A stretch of DNA of 64,000 nt, taken from assembly GCA_036346255.1 (NCBI GenBank), contig CM070632.1, positions 25,446,657 through 25,510,656 on the forward strand, written 5' to 3'. The DNA comes from Ampelocalamus luodianensis. Lineage: Eukaryota > Streptophyta > Magnoliopsida > Poales > Poaceae. The translations under genes were made by a program, and so were the position numbers. Each line of letters starts with the position of its first letter. The first letter of the stretch is position 1. The notes under the pieces were generated by a model. That model searched no databases. It had not been told where the DNA came from and worked only from the letters and a program-made list of their open reading frames with translations. Below are positions 1-10,134 of the stretch, piece after piece.

Positions 1-198
1 TCTCTAGGCGAACGCGAACATTCCGTTGGGTAGGGCTTCAGAATTCAAACCTTCAAAGTGACTTTTGCTTCTCTCGGGTTTTTTCTCCTATTTTTTCTCT
101 CATATTTTTTCTCCTATTTTTCTATTTTGATTTTCAAATAAAAACGTGGTTCTCGCTCGAATCGATTGTTTCAACGAAATGATCGAATAAACAACGAC
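1..198. other. Unassigned segment before the integrase tail, with a pyrimidine-rich tract
   Basis: No coding match was recognised. Bases 62-122 are almost all T and C, with TTTTCTCC-type units repeated two or three times. The pol reading of element A becomes recognisable only from about 199, so this piece may be a decayed pol section or the end of another insertion. Confidence 0.4.
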
Positions 199-500
199 TT
201 GACAATATCAATTTTCTTGAGGAACGACGAAACCAAGCCTTAATAAGATCAGCAATCTACCAACAAGCCATGAGAAGGTAGCACAGTCGTAAGGTGCAAC
301 CTCGCAACCTAGCTGTAGGTGATCTGGTTCTCAGAAAAATTCAGAACCAAGCCAATTGCAACAAACTTTCTCCTAAGTGGGAAGGTACATACAATGTGGT
401 CGAAGTCCCCTGGCCAGGTTCGGTACGATTAGCGATGTCTGACATGCAAGTTTTGTCTAATTCTTGGAATATTGATCAATTGTGTAAATTCTTTGTCTAA
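199..500 (+). pseudogene. C-terminal end of element A integrase (pol fragment)
   Basis: Integrase joins the retrotransposon cDNA to host DNA in the nucleus. Only its last part is here. Upstream codons read like the EERRNQALIR...YQQAMRR stretch before the C-terminal domain, with an in-frame stop near 276. A clean open frame runs 294-500 and contains GDLVLRKI, KLSPKWEG, PGSVRL and NSWNID, the typical end of Tat/Athila-group polyproteins, ending at a TAA at 498-500. The catalytic core is outside the window. The lineage (Tat rather than Athila) is inferred from the antisense ORF downstream and is less certain than the integrase call. Confidence 0.78.
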
Positions 501-1288
501 TTCTTTTTTCATAAAGATGCATTTCCTTTTTCTGATAAGTGTTAGTGTTTATATATTGGTTATCCTTTATTTGGTCGCACATTATTGTTGTTTAACTGGT
601 CGGAGAAGACATTCATTCTCACCGATATGCTTATAAGGGTCTCTATTACTCCTTGGCTGAGACTTTACAGTCCAATGCCAACAATGGTCCTAGTCGTGAT
701 CATTGCATCAATGATTCCCACGCGCGACCACACTCTTTTCTCAAAGAAACATGTGAGTAAAATGAGCATATCACAAACAATTTCATATGATTTTCTATAT
801 ATACTTAAGACTGAAGCTTAACTTTCTTCATTTCAATATTCTGTTCTACTCTTGTTTGCTACTGGTCGGGACACGAAAAGCCTCCTAGTCGAAGTCTCTT
901 CTCTCTGCATGTGGTCCTGCCCACCAGAAGGAGCTTCCTAGTGACGGTCCTTTTCTTACGATCCTCGCTGCCAGTTGGATCTGAGCATGAGCACGTCTCA
1001 CGAAATGTTTTTCGTGTCTTCAGTTCTTAGCAACCATTACGACCAGTATTGGATAGTATATATAAACAAGGCCACTTATCGTTTTATTTTTGCATACATT
1101 CTTGCATAAATTCTTATCATCAAATCCAGTCCTGTGACATCTTCCAACCATAGTTCGTATTGTACGGTATTTCGATTATGGAAAGGGTTTAAGCTAGTTA
1201 AAATCATACACTGGTTCTGACCAAAATGATTTCCTAGTGTTAACTATATCATTTTTATAACATAATCAGCACCTACTTTGTACCATGG
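501..1288. other. Element A spacer between pol and the T insertion
   Basis: No supported coding sequence. It carries scattered TGGTCG/GACCAG words that also recur in the rest of A (23700-26800), which supports a single element on both sides of T. A TATATAAA string lies near 1060 but nothing ties it to a transcript. The segment continues at 23033 after the T insertion. Confidence 0.6.
1284..1288. repeat. 5' target site duplication of element T (CATGG)
   Basis: CATGG lies directly before the TGTAACAGCC start of the first LTR and is repeated exactly at 23028-23032 after the end of the third LTR. Confidence 0.93.
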
Positions 1289-4200
1289 TGTAACAGCCCT
1301 AACTTAGGGTTTGTATTTCAAATGTAAAATTTTGAGGAGAAATAAAAACTTTTGTTGTCTCTTCAAATCATTTGAAAGTTCCTACATTTTTCCCTAGCAA
1401 TTTCCATTTTCTAGAATTAAATTCTTGTGAATGGAGATTGTTGTCAGCTAATTCTTAGCCTTCAAACTTTGATCATCCTCTGAAATTATTTTTCCTACCA
1501 TCTTGATCATCCTATCTACCTCCTGAATTATTTCACAATTTTTAGATTTTGTTTGCTATTTCAAATGGCCAAGTCAACTCTGTTTGAAATCTGGTCAAAC
1601 TCCCTGCTCAGCAGCTTGTGAATTTTTCTAGAACAATGCAGTGCATAAAAGTTCTGGAAAATTATACAAGGTTGTCCTCTGTCCCTAGTAGCTACCATAA
1701 AATTTCTGAAATTTTTGGAGCTCAGGAGCTACCTCTAAAAATTCTCCAAACTCTCTCAGCCTTTTAAAACTCCAAATCAAGATTATCGTTCTCTGCTCGA
1801 ACCCGAGCCCGACTCGAGTCCGACCGCGCCACTTGACTCGCTCGCACCGCCTAGCTGCACCGCTGTGAGCCCGATGGTCGCCACCGTCCGATGCACGATC
1901 GTGTGGCCCGCGCGGCGCCGAATCAACCGACCGTCCGAATGCATACACCAATCCCACCGCCCATTTCGGATCCAACGGCCGGCAAGTCGCGATCAAATCA
2001 AACCACCGGTTCGCACCACTTCGATCGTCGGCCGACATGTGAGTCCCACTCGCCAAGATCGACTCGCCTTCTCCGCACTCACCGAGCTCGCGCGTTAGCG
2101 CATGGGTGCCACGCACCGCCGCCGCCACCTATATGCCCTCGTGTCCGCCTTGGTGCATCGCCAGCCTTCTTTACCTCACCGCGACCACTCATCCTCGCTT
2201 TTCCCGCTCGTAGCTCTCCGCCGCTTTCTTGATTTCGCCGAGAAGAACCCGGCGCGCCGCCGTGTTAGCGCCGCCTTGATTCCGCAACCACGCCATCGTG
2301 ATCTACTCTCTTTGCCGCCCATTTTGCCCATCCAGACCCTCGGCGCCCAGGTATCGCCAGGGCACCTTCGCCGCCTCCGCCTCCGGCCATGGCGGCCCCG
2401 CGAGCTTGCTAGTGCTCGTGAGTTTCTAGCTTCGACACTTAGTCCCTTAGGATCGCATTGATGCACCGAGTCTAACGGTGGGCTTGTTTCGCTTTTGTGC
2501 ATCGTTGCGCGCGTATGACCAATTCTTCCCCGAGCTCTGTTCCGCCGCGGCAATTCGGCCGCCTCGACCTTCTTCGCTCGGCGTTATCGCAGTGCTCCTT
2601 GCTCCTCGTGTTGAGGCGGCTTAAGCTCACCTTCCGAGTCTTCTAGAAGCCCGACGCTTTCTCCGCGTGGACCGCACTTTCTTCTCCGCCTCCGCCGCCG
2701 TGAGCTCATCTCCGTCGACCATTGGGCTCGCGCCACCGCACACCGGTTCGTGAGGTCTTTGCGAACCTTAAGGTACCACTCACTGCCTTGAAACTCACCG
2801 TTTGCTAGATCACCGCGCGCCGCGCCACCGGTTCGCGTGCTCGCGGTGAACCGCCGGTGATGATTTGTTTGACTCTAATCATGTCTACCTTGAGTCTCTG
2901 CCTTGTGGGCCCTATTGGCTAATCCCGCTTAGAGAACCTTTAATCCACCCGCTATATTTCTCCAGTCGCCGCCATGTGGGCCCATGATGTCGCTTAGTGG
3001 GTGTGTAACCCTTGGCGATACGTTTTCTCGCTGGGAAGCGACTTCGTGAGGGTGTTTTAGGTTTGCACTTAGTGTCAAGACGATTCTTTGAATACGCCGA
3101 CGCCACTTCGCGGGTGGTCGTTTGGTCAAGCATTTTCATGCCCGCCGTCGATGGTCGGCTAATGGTCAGGTGCGAAATGGGTTGAGTGCATTATAGATTT
3201 CGGAAATGATTTAGTATTTCGTTTATGTTTTCTGTTGAGTCGTTAATTCAATTAAACTTGTAAAATGCATAACTAATTCAATTTTTATCCAAATTGCATG
3301 AATCCAAAGGTCGTTTATTTTCATTTCAAATGTATTGTTTACTAAAATTAGCTTCACCCATGTCTCTCAGAGCAAAAATCTGTTAGCTAATAAAATGATG
3401 TCTTATGTATCTTCTAAATTAGAAAATGCATATCTCTTCCAAAATTGTCCAAATTAAATGAACCCAATTTCAGAAAATTTCATTTTCAGTATACTAACTA
3501 TTAGGATAGGTTTTACACAATCGCTTCGCTCATGAAAATTTGTTAAGTAATTAACTAGTGGCTTGTTGTGTTTTTAGCTTAGAAAATTCATAGAAAATTG
3601 CTAATAACTTAAAATAACTTGTTCTCTGCTTCTAAAATTTTGTTATATCTTGCTTAGGTTGTCGTGTGAGTTTTAGCTTGTTTTGGTGTTGTTGTATGTT
3701 TGAGTTTTGTCGGTGTTATTCGCTCTTATTTGTCGTTATGTTCGATCGTTAGGCTTCGATATTTATGCAACCCCGAGGACGATCCTCCGCACCATATTGA
3801 GCAACAAAGAAACAGCAAGGCTTGATCATATTTATCCCAAGATTTTAAAGTCTAATATTTTGTTTCAAATTGTATGTATGCATCGCTTAATTTGTGTTAA
3901 ATTGATTAGTTAAACTGTAGTCGCATATCCTGTAGACAAAATATTGATCTCTACTACCGAGCCTAGGTTATTTGTCGTGATTAGAGATCACTGGATGATT
4001 TCTTGTCACTTAGTAGATACGATTTCACTTGCTTAGACATGCTTAGTATCTAGAGAATCAAGCGTTATCGACTTTAGTCAGAACCTTGATCACACAAAAT
4101 TTACTACAACTTTATGTTTCAAAGATTTTGCTATGCTTACTTGCAAAACTAAAACCAAAACAAAAATGATTTGGACGCGCACAATGGTAAGAATGGTGTG

Positions 4201-5382
4201 ATCTTTGGGTGTGATCGAAAGGTGCCCGTCAATTAAGGACCGAACATCTTGTGAGTTTTTGTTATCCAGCATTTCGCGCATAACCACACTAGAGGGTATG
4301 GGACCTCTCTTGACCTAGTACTTTGGCGTGTATTGGTCCCGGTCGCAGGAGGTCGCAGAGGGACGGAGGTGGGAGCATGGTAGTTGTCCAAAAGCTTTAT
4401 CCTGAGTGGGTAGTTGTCTTTTCGGCTTTACCATGTAAGCGTATGGTGTTTCTACCCATACGAGCGGCTCGGGTTGATACACAATATTGGAAACAATCTC
4501 GTAGGACTTAGTCAGGCTTAAGATACCTTCTAAGTGTGCTTTGGCTTAAAGGCGGTCCGAGGTGTGGGTACATGGTACACCCCGCAGGTTAAAAACTATT
4601 CGAATAGCCTCGCCCTAGGTGATGGACACGCTTGGGTAAGCTTATCGAGAGTTAGACTACAACATTTAAATTAAAACTTGATGGGTGGTAACGAACTGGG
4701 ATTCGTATATTGTTGTGGTGACTATGGGGATAGTCACTTCTAGGTTGTTTATCTTTCGCTTTTGTTATTACTATCCCATCGTTATTTCAATCTTAAAATG
4801 AATTGCAAACTTGCCTTCAAACTGTATTACATTATTGCAAATGAAAATTGGCTTTATGCAAATAAAACATATGGCCTCCACCAAATAAGCCCGCATGTAG
4901 CATATGAACAGTCCGCTAGTTCACACGTCGGTTTTAAGGGTACAAAGACAATCTTTGTACTCGTGTGCTTTGCTTAATGTTTTGTTGCAGAGGAAGGAGG
5001 TGAGCCTCGGGGCCTCACTTCGTGAGTCAGGCTGCCGCCTGTGGGTGACGACTAGGCTTGGCGGTCCTGGCCGATGCCTTGTGGGTTGAAGGCACACCGA
5101 TTGGCTTTGTTTATAGCCATCTTATGGCACTTTGCTTCCTGCCGTTGCTCGTTATTTGTGTATCTTTCGCCGCCTATGTCCGTAATATTGTTACTATTTG
5201 TTTATCTTCCGCTTGTAGTGTAATGTTTGGACTCTATGTTGAATGGAGTTGATGTCTAATTTTGTAACGAGGTGCGATATCGCTTTTCGAAGTATACATA
5301 TCTCGAGGATCGCTTTATTTGATTTGTGATGCTAGACCGTGGTTGGTTAAGCATTACAAGCCAAATAAACTGGGTCCTCACA
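1289..5382 (+). repeat. Element T LTR 1 (4094 bp)
   Basis: Starts TGTAACAGCC and ends GGTCCTCACA, next to a primer binding site. It holds a GC-rich block (about 1790-2830), an AT-rich middle with motifs spaced about 160 bp (3268, 3429, 3589), the CTATTCGAATAG palindrome (4598), and an acceptor-like TTTTGTTGCAG at about 4979. Short open frames inside it (for example 1685-2553) occur in GC-rich sequence on both strands and are not conserved between the three LTRs, so I do not call genes. Confidence 0.93.
4598..4609. promoter_or_regulatory. Conserved LTR palindrome CTATTCGAATAG (T LTR 1)
   Basis: A perfect 12-bp palindrome just after GGTACACCCCGCAGG. The same string and context recur in the other T LTRs, in element B and in X. 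Function unknown; a dimeric protein site or a short hairpin are possible. Confidence 0.6.
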
Positions 5383-5386
5383 AAGT

Positions 5387-5399
5387 TGGTATCGAGCCA
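5387..5399 (+). promoter_or_regulatory. Primer binding site, T internal 1 (initiator tRNA-Met type, one base short)
   Basis: TGGTATCGAGCCA lies 4 bases after the LTR end. The expected complement of the plant initiator Met tRNA 3' end has CAGAG where this has CGAG. The same change occurs in T internal 2 and at the equivalent position of the LARD2 site. Confidence 0.85.
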
Positions 5400-5813
5400 T
5401 TCGACCGTAGTAACTCAAGCATAGTCGCCCTTAGGATATTTTGAAAGTCTTATTTTCAAATCATAAAAGGTTTATGAAAACCTAGGCAGATTCTCGATTT
5501 TATTCCTTACCTATCTTAGCTTTCTACTCTCATCTTACTCTAATTTAAGTTTTGAAACTTGGTTTCTCTCTTCCTATCAAAAGATAGTTAATACCAGTGA
5601 GAATCACTTTGGGAGAACCAGAGGGAATTAGTTTAATTAAAAATTTTGTGGGGACATAAGGGTAAGATATGTATGAGTTTGCTAAGTGTCCGATCTTTGT
5701 CGCTTGGTTTTGTAACTTAAAAGTCTTGTGCTTGTTTTGTGTCATAGTAAGTTAATTGCGGTGGGTATTGACTTGTGTTTTCCGGCTATTGTTAACTTGT
5801 CTTAGTGAACCAG

Positions 5814-6795
5814 ATGGCCGGAGAACGCGTGGCGCCAAAGCAGTCGGGTCATGATGAGGAGCTTTCTCCTCCGACCATGGTCGAGGTTCTCGCCGATTGA
5901 GCGAAACCGCATGGACCGACGCGCATCTTGGAGGTTATTGCTAGGAATACCTCCACTCCGCCGCTGGTGGCGCCACCGACTCGCGGGGACTTGCAGAGTT
6001 CCTCCGCACGCAGCCACCGACTTTCTCCCGCCCGAGGACCTCTCGATGCGACGATTGGTCGCGCATGGTTGAGCGAAGCTCAACATAGCTCGATGCCGCA
6101 CGCAGACAAGGCACTTCTTCGCGCCCCACCGCCTTGAGGGCGCAGACTCTCATGGTGGGAGAACTATCTCGCCATGCAGCCCGCAGCCATGTGGTCGCGT
6201 GGGAGGAGTTCGATCGGCTTTCGTCGGGCCCACATCCCCGATGGCCCGATGAAGTCAAGAAGAAGGAATTCTCGCGCCAAGCAAGGGCGCAAATGTGACT
6301 TTGAGTATCTATACGAGTTTAATCACTTGGCTGCTATGCTCGGGAGGTGGCCTCGATGAGGCTAAACAGAGAAGTTTATGGATGGCTTGTCCGAGGAGCC
6401 GCAGGACAAGTTATCTATTGTGGACTTCTCGCACTTTCGTGCCTTGTAGATAAGGCCATCGTTGCAGAAAGCATAAGGCGAAGGCGCTGGCGAATCGCAA
6501 GCGCAAATGGGAGGCACATCGCCTACTCACACCTCCTGCTCGTCCTCGGTGGGCGCCACCAAAGGCCTGCTCTTTGCTCCACCGCGCCGAGACCATCTCG
6601 CACCAGCTCCTCGCCCACCGCAGCCGTGAGCCAACCCACGCGGCGCCGCGATCCAAGAGCAGAGCGGCCTCGCAATCCGGCGCCGAGGTTACTTGTTTTC
6701 GCCGCCACAACAAGGGCCATTATGCGAATGCTCGCCTCGAGTGTTGCAGCAGCCCCGCCCTAATGGAGGACGCGGCGGGAGTGGTCATCCACCGA
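5814..6795 (+). pseudogene. T copy 1 gag, frameshifted
   Basis: Gag forms the particle that packages element RNA in the cytoplasm. The start ATG at 5814 (MAGERVAPKQ) is shared with copy 2. The frame breaks after about 25 codons near 5895, then reappears in pieces: the LAEFLRTQPPTF core (about 5983-6018), the YLYEFNHLA segment (about 6307-6333), and the zinc-knuckle region (about 6693-6735). In the knuckle the second and fourth metal cysteines read as arginine in both copies. Lesions are mostly 1-3 bp losses or shifts at CAG, CTG and CG strings and may in part be read errors. Confidence 0.82.
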
Positions 6796-7310
6796 CCGTA
6801 AGGTGATCCAAGACCTGTGGTGCGAAAGCAATGGTCGAGTGAACCACCTTTCACCGAGGAGGCTCAGAGGCGCCGATGTCGTGATGGGTACACTTCTTGT
6901 TAATTTCGCCCCGCTGCAGATATTTGATTCTCGAGCATCGATTCTTTTATTTCAAGATCATTTGCTGCCGCTAGTAGTCTTCACTGTGTACCTTTGGGGT
7001 TCTTTGCTCATCCGCTCCGGGGCGGAAATGAGAGCCGATTTCTGTTGTCTGGATGTTCCTATCATAGTTGAAGGAGTGGGATTTTGGCAAATCTCATTTC
7101 GCCTCGCCAATGAGTCCGATGTGATTCTGGCATGGATTGGTTGTCCCAACATTTGGGGCAAATCGATTGTGCCAGAAGATTGTCTACCTTACCACTTCTT
7201 CAAAGTAGCAAGTCGGATTTTCGCGCATTGCAGGGCCACATCTATGTGCATTAGAGACAAAGCCACCTTTGCAGATTCGTGGATGTTCCCATAGTATCCG
7301 ACTTTGGGGA
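6796..7310 (+). pseudogene. T copy 1 aspartic protease region, broken
   Basis: The retroviral-type protease cuts the polyprotein. The segment follows gag and begins near GRVNHL (6836). The catalytic aspartate is at 6922-6939, read as FDSRAS here, while copy 2 reads the usual FDSGAS. The difference is GATTCTCGAG against GATTCTGGAG. The open frame 6803-7294 is a mixture of frames and not a true full-length product. Confidence 0.75.
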
Positions 7311-8160
7311 TGTCTTTCCAAGACTTGCCCGGATGCCTCCGGCTCGAGACCGGAGTTTGTCATCGAGTTGCTGCCCTGCATCGCCCGATTTCAAGGCGCC
7401 AGACGGATGCCTCCCAATGAGCTAGAAGAATTGAAGAAGCAGCTTGGTGAGCTCCAAGCAAAGGGTTTCATCCGCCCCATTCATCTCCTTGGGGTTGTCC
7501 GTGATCTTTGTGAAGAAGAAGGACAAGACTTTGCGCATGTGTGTTGATTACCGCCCTCTCAATGAAGTGACGGTGAAGAACAAATATCCTCTCGCCCGCA
7601 TTGATGATCTTTTGACCGCTTGTCCGAGCTCGTGTTCTCCAAGATTGATCCGAGATCGCTATCATCAAGTCCGGATCGTATCGAGGATATTCAAGACGGC
7701 TTTCACTACTCGTTATGGCCTGCACGAGTACACCGCCATGTCTTTCGGATTAACCAATGCTCCAGCTTTGTTCATGAACTTGATGAATTCAGATTCATGG
7801 AGTTTTTGGACAAATTTGTGGTGGTCTTCATTGATGATATTCTTATTTATTCCAAGATCCGGCGCAGAGCATGTCGAGCATCCAAGATTGTTTTGGGCGA
7901 TTATGGAACATCAACTATATGCAAAGTTCAAGAAATGTGAGTTCGTTGAAGGAAGTGGCATTCTTGGGCCATGTTCTTTCACCGAGGCATAGTCTGTGGA
8001 TCCCAAAGAAGGTCAGCGATGTTCTATCTTGGGGCAGCCCAAGTCACCATCGATAAAGCGGAGTTTTCGCTTAGCGGCTATTACCGCCGCTTTATCGAGA
8101 ACTTCTCCAAAATCGCAGCCGATGACCGAATTGCTTAAGAAGGACAAGAAGTTTGTATGG
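7311..8160 (+). pseudogene. T copy 1 reverse transcriptase, frameshifted
   Basis: Reverse transcriptase copies element RNA into DNA from the tRNA primer. Readable blocks in order: ELKKQLGELQAKGFIRP (about 7426-7476), FVKKKDKTLRMCVDYRPLNEV (about 7506-7568), KNKYPLARIDDLL, TAFTTRYGLHEYTAMSFGLTNAP (about 7694-7762), and the active-site block FVVVFIDDILIYSK (about 7815-7856), which retains both aspartates. At least three frame changes separate the blocks. It overlaps no other gene and continues into RNase H. Confidence 0.88.
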
Positions 8161-8620
8161 TCCTCGCTTGTGATGAGAGCTTTCAGGAGCTCAAGCAACA
8201 TTGACTTCACTCCACCCTTACTCTTCCCGATATCCACAAGAGCTTCGATATTTATTGCGATGCCTCTCGCCGGGACTCTGATGTGTTCTTATGCAGAAGG
8301 CAAGGCGCTTGCCTATGCATCCAGCAATTGAGGCCTCATGAGCTCAACTATCCCACCCATGATTTAGAGCTTGTCGCAGAGTTCATGCACTCAAGATTTG
8401 GCGGCATTATTTGATCTGAAACCGCCGTGAGGTGTATTCGATCATAAGAGTTTGAAATACTTATTTACTCAACGATTTGAACCTCAGCAGAGGAGATGGT
8501 TGGAATTAATCAAAGATTATGACATGGGTATTCAGATCACCGCAAGGCCAATGTGGTTGCCGATGCACTTAGTCGAAAGGTGTATTGCAATACTTTGATG
8601 ATCCAAGAGCAAAGAACTCG
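8161..8620 (+). pseudogene. T copy 1 RNase H, broken
   Basis: RNase H removes the RNA strand from the hybrid. SFDIYCDAS with its first acidic residue reads at about 8242-8268, LRPHELNYPTHDLEL at about 8330-8374, and the end block NVVADALSRK at about 8550-8582. Stops and shifts occur between them, for instance TGA in the segment that should follow FWHYL (about 8415). Confidence 0.8.
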
Positions 8621-9925
8621 CGCTTCTTGTAATTCCAAATTGCCTCAACTTGGGTTTAGTTGAGCATGGTTCCTTGTCGCCTTGGTTGTGCAACCAACCT
8701 TGGTGGATCGATCAAGGCAAGACAAAGAATCGATGATGGTGTGGGTAAAATCAAGCGTAATATCAAGGATGGATCACCAAGTGTTTCACGTAAGATGAGC
8801 ACGGTGTTGTGTGGTTTGGGCAGCGCCTTGTGGTCCCAAAGGTCCTGTGAGTTGCGGGATTTGATTCTTCAGAGGCCCACGGTTCGCCTTTGTCCATCCA
8901 TCCCGGGCCACTAAAATGTACCAAGATCTGCGCCGAGATTTCGTGGACTCGCATGAAACGCGAGATTGCCGTGTTCGTGGCCGATGTGACATATGTTGTC
9001 GCACAAGGCCGAGCATCGGCCCAAAGCAGTCTCTCCATCCCTTGCCTATACCAGAGTGGAAGTGGGATTCAGAGGCATGGATTTTATCACCGGTCCGCCT
9101 GCATTTCTTCGTGGAAGGATGCTATCCGGGTTGTTATCGATCGATTGACAAAAGTAGCGCACTTCCCGCCAAGATTTACCACTCTCGCTGTCACGATTGG
9201 CGATCTCTATATCTCCCGATTGTGAGCTTGCATGGTGTGCCACGAACGATTGTGTCGATCGTGGCTCTCTTTTCACTTCTCGGCTATGGCACGCTTTACA
9301 GTGAAGCCATGGGGACCCGTCTTTCTTTCACTCACCTATCATCCTCGGGATCGATGGTCGACGGAGCGAGTCAACCAAGTTCTTGAAGATATGTCGTGCT
9401 TGTGTCCTTTCCTATGGAAAGAATTGGGAGAAGTGCCTACCACTTGCCGAAGTTCTCCTACAACAACAGCTTCCAGCTAGTCTCTGTGATGGCACCGCTT
9501 GAGGCTTTGTATGGGAGGCGATGCGTAACACCATTGAACCGGTCGAGACCGGGAGAGACAGCTCTTTGGCTCGATTCAATCAATGAGGCCGAAAGTCAAG
9601 TGCGCTTGATTCGTGAGCACTTGCGCGTAGCTCACCCGTGCGTAAGAGCTATGCAGACGGCGCCGCCGTGAGTTGAGTTTCCAGCCCAATGACTTTGTGT
9701 ATCTCAAAGTCTCACCTCCAAGGGACATCGCCGTTTTTGTCAAGGGCAACCGCCTCGATATGCTCGGGCCGACGCATCATCAAGAAAGTGGAGCTGTTGC
9801 ATAAAAGTTGGAGTTGCCGCTACACTGAAGGGTGCATGATGTTTTCCATGTGTCACAATTGAAGAAGTGCCTCCGTATTCCAGCTTGAGGAAACACCATT
9901 GGAAAATATCGATGCGTGAAGATCT
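8621..9925 (+). pseudogene. T copy 1 integrase, frameshifted
   Basis: Blocks seen in several frames: KMYQDLRRDF (about 8914), CDICCR of the zinc-binding part (about 8983-9003), PLPIPEWKW (about 9040), a DFI-like start of the catalytic core at about 9077, IDRLTKVAHF (about 9138-9167), LHGVPRTIVS (about 9229-9258) and ERVNQVLEDM (about 9364-9393). The DDE positions are therefore recognisable but never in one frame. The GPY-type tail (about 9685-9880) ends in FHVSQLKKCLR and leads to the chromodomain. Confidence 0.82.
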
Positions 9926-10094
9926 GCCTTATCGTGAGCGTCCCTTTCGTATCCTCGAAGAAGCTGAACGCAGAACAAGGAACCGTGTGATCAAGTTCCT
10001 TAAAGTTCAGTGGTCAAACCACTCCGAGGATGAAGCCACTTGGGAGCGGGAAGATCGCCTCCGAGCAGATTACCCATCCTTCTTCTCCCAGTGA
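9926..10094 (+). CDS. T copy 1 chromodomain at the integrase C-terminus (open segment of a broken pol)
   Basis: The last uninterrupted open stretch of pol, 9867-10094, ends at TGA. It carries RILEEAERRTRNRVIKFLKVQ followed by WSNHSEDEATWEREDRL, the chromodomain layout of Tekay chromoviruses, with the aromatic W residues retained. In this clade the domain binds modified histone H3 and steers integration to heterochromatin. It is annotated as coding only for this domain; its upstream pol is broken, so it is probably not made. Confidence 0.8.
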
Positions 10095-10120
10095 TCAGAA
10101 TCTCGGGGCGAGATTCCTGT

Positions 10121-10134
10121 AAGGGGGGGAGATT
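10121..10134 (+). promoter_or_regulatory. Polypurine tract, T internal 1
   Basis: AAGGGGGGGAGATT lies directly before the TGTAACAGCC of LTR 2. It is the usual plus-strand primer position, so it also fixes the LTR boundary. Confidence 0.88.

Noticed and set aside
1055..1070. TATATAAA promoter
   Set aside because: A single TATA-like string in AT-rich spacer with no linked transcript or ORF.
1685..2553. Overlapping long open frames on both strands
   Set aside because: They lie in the GC-rich block of T LTR 1, are open on both strands at once, and are not kept in LTR 2 and LTR 3.
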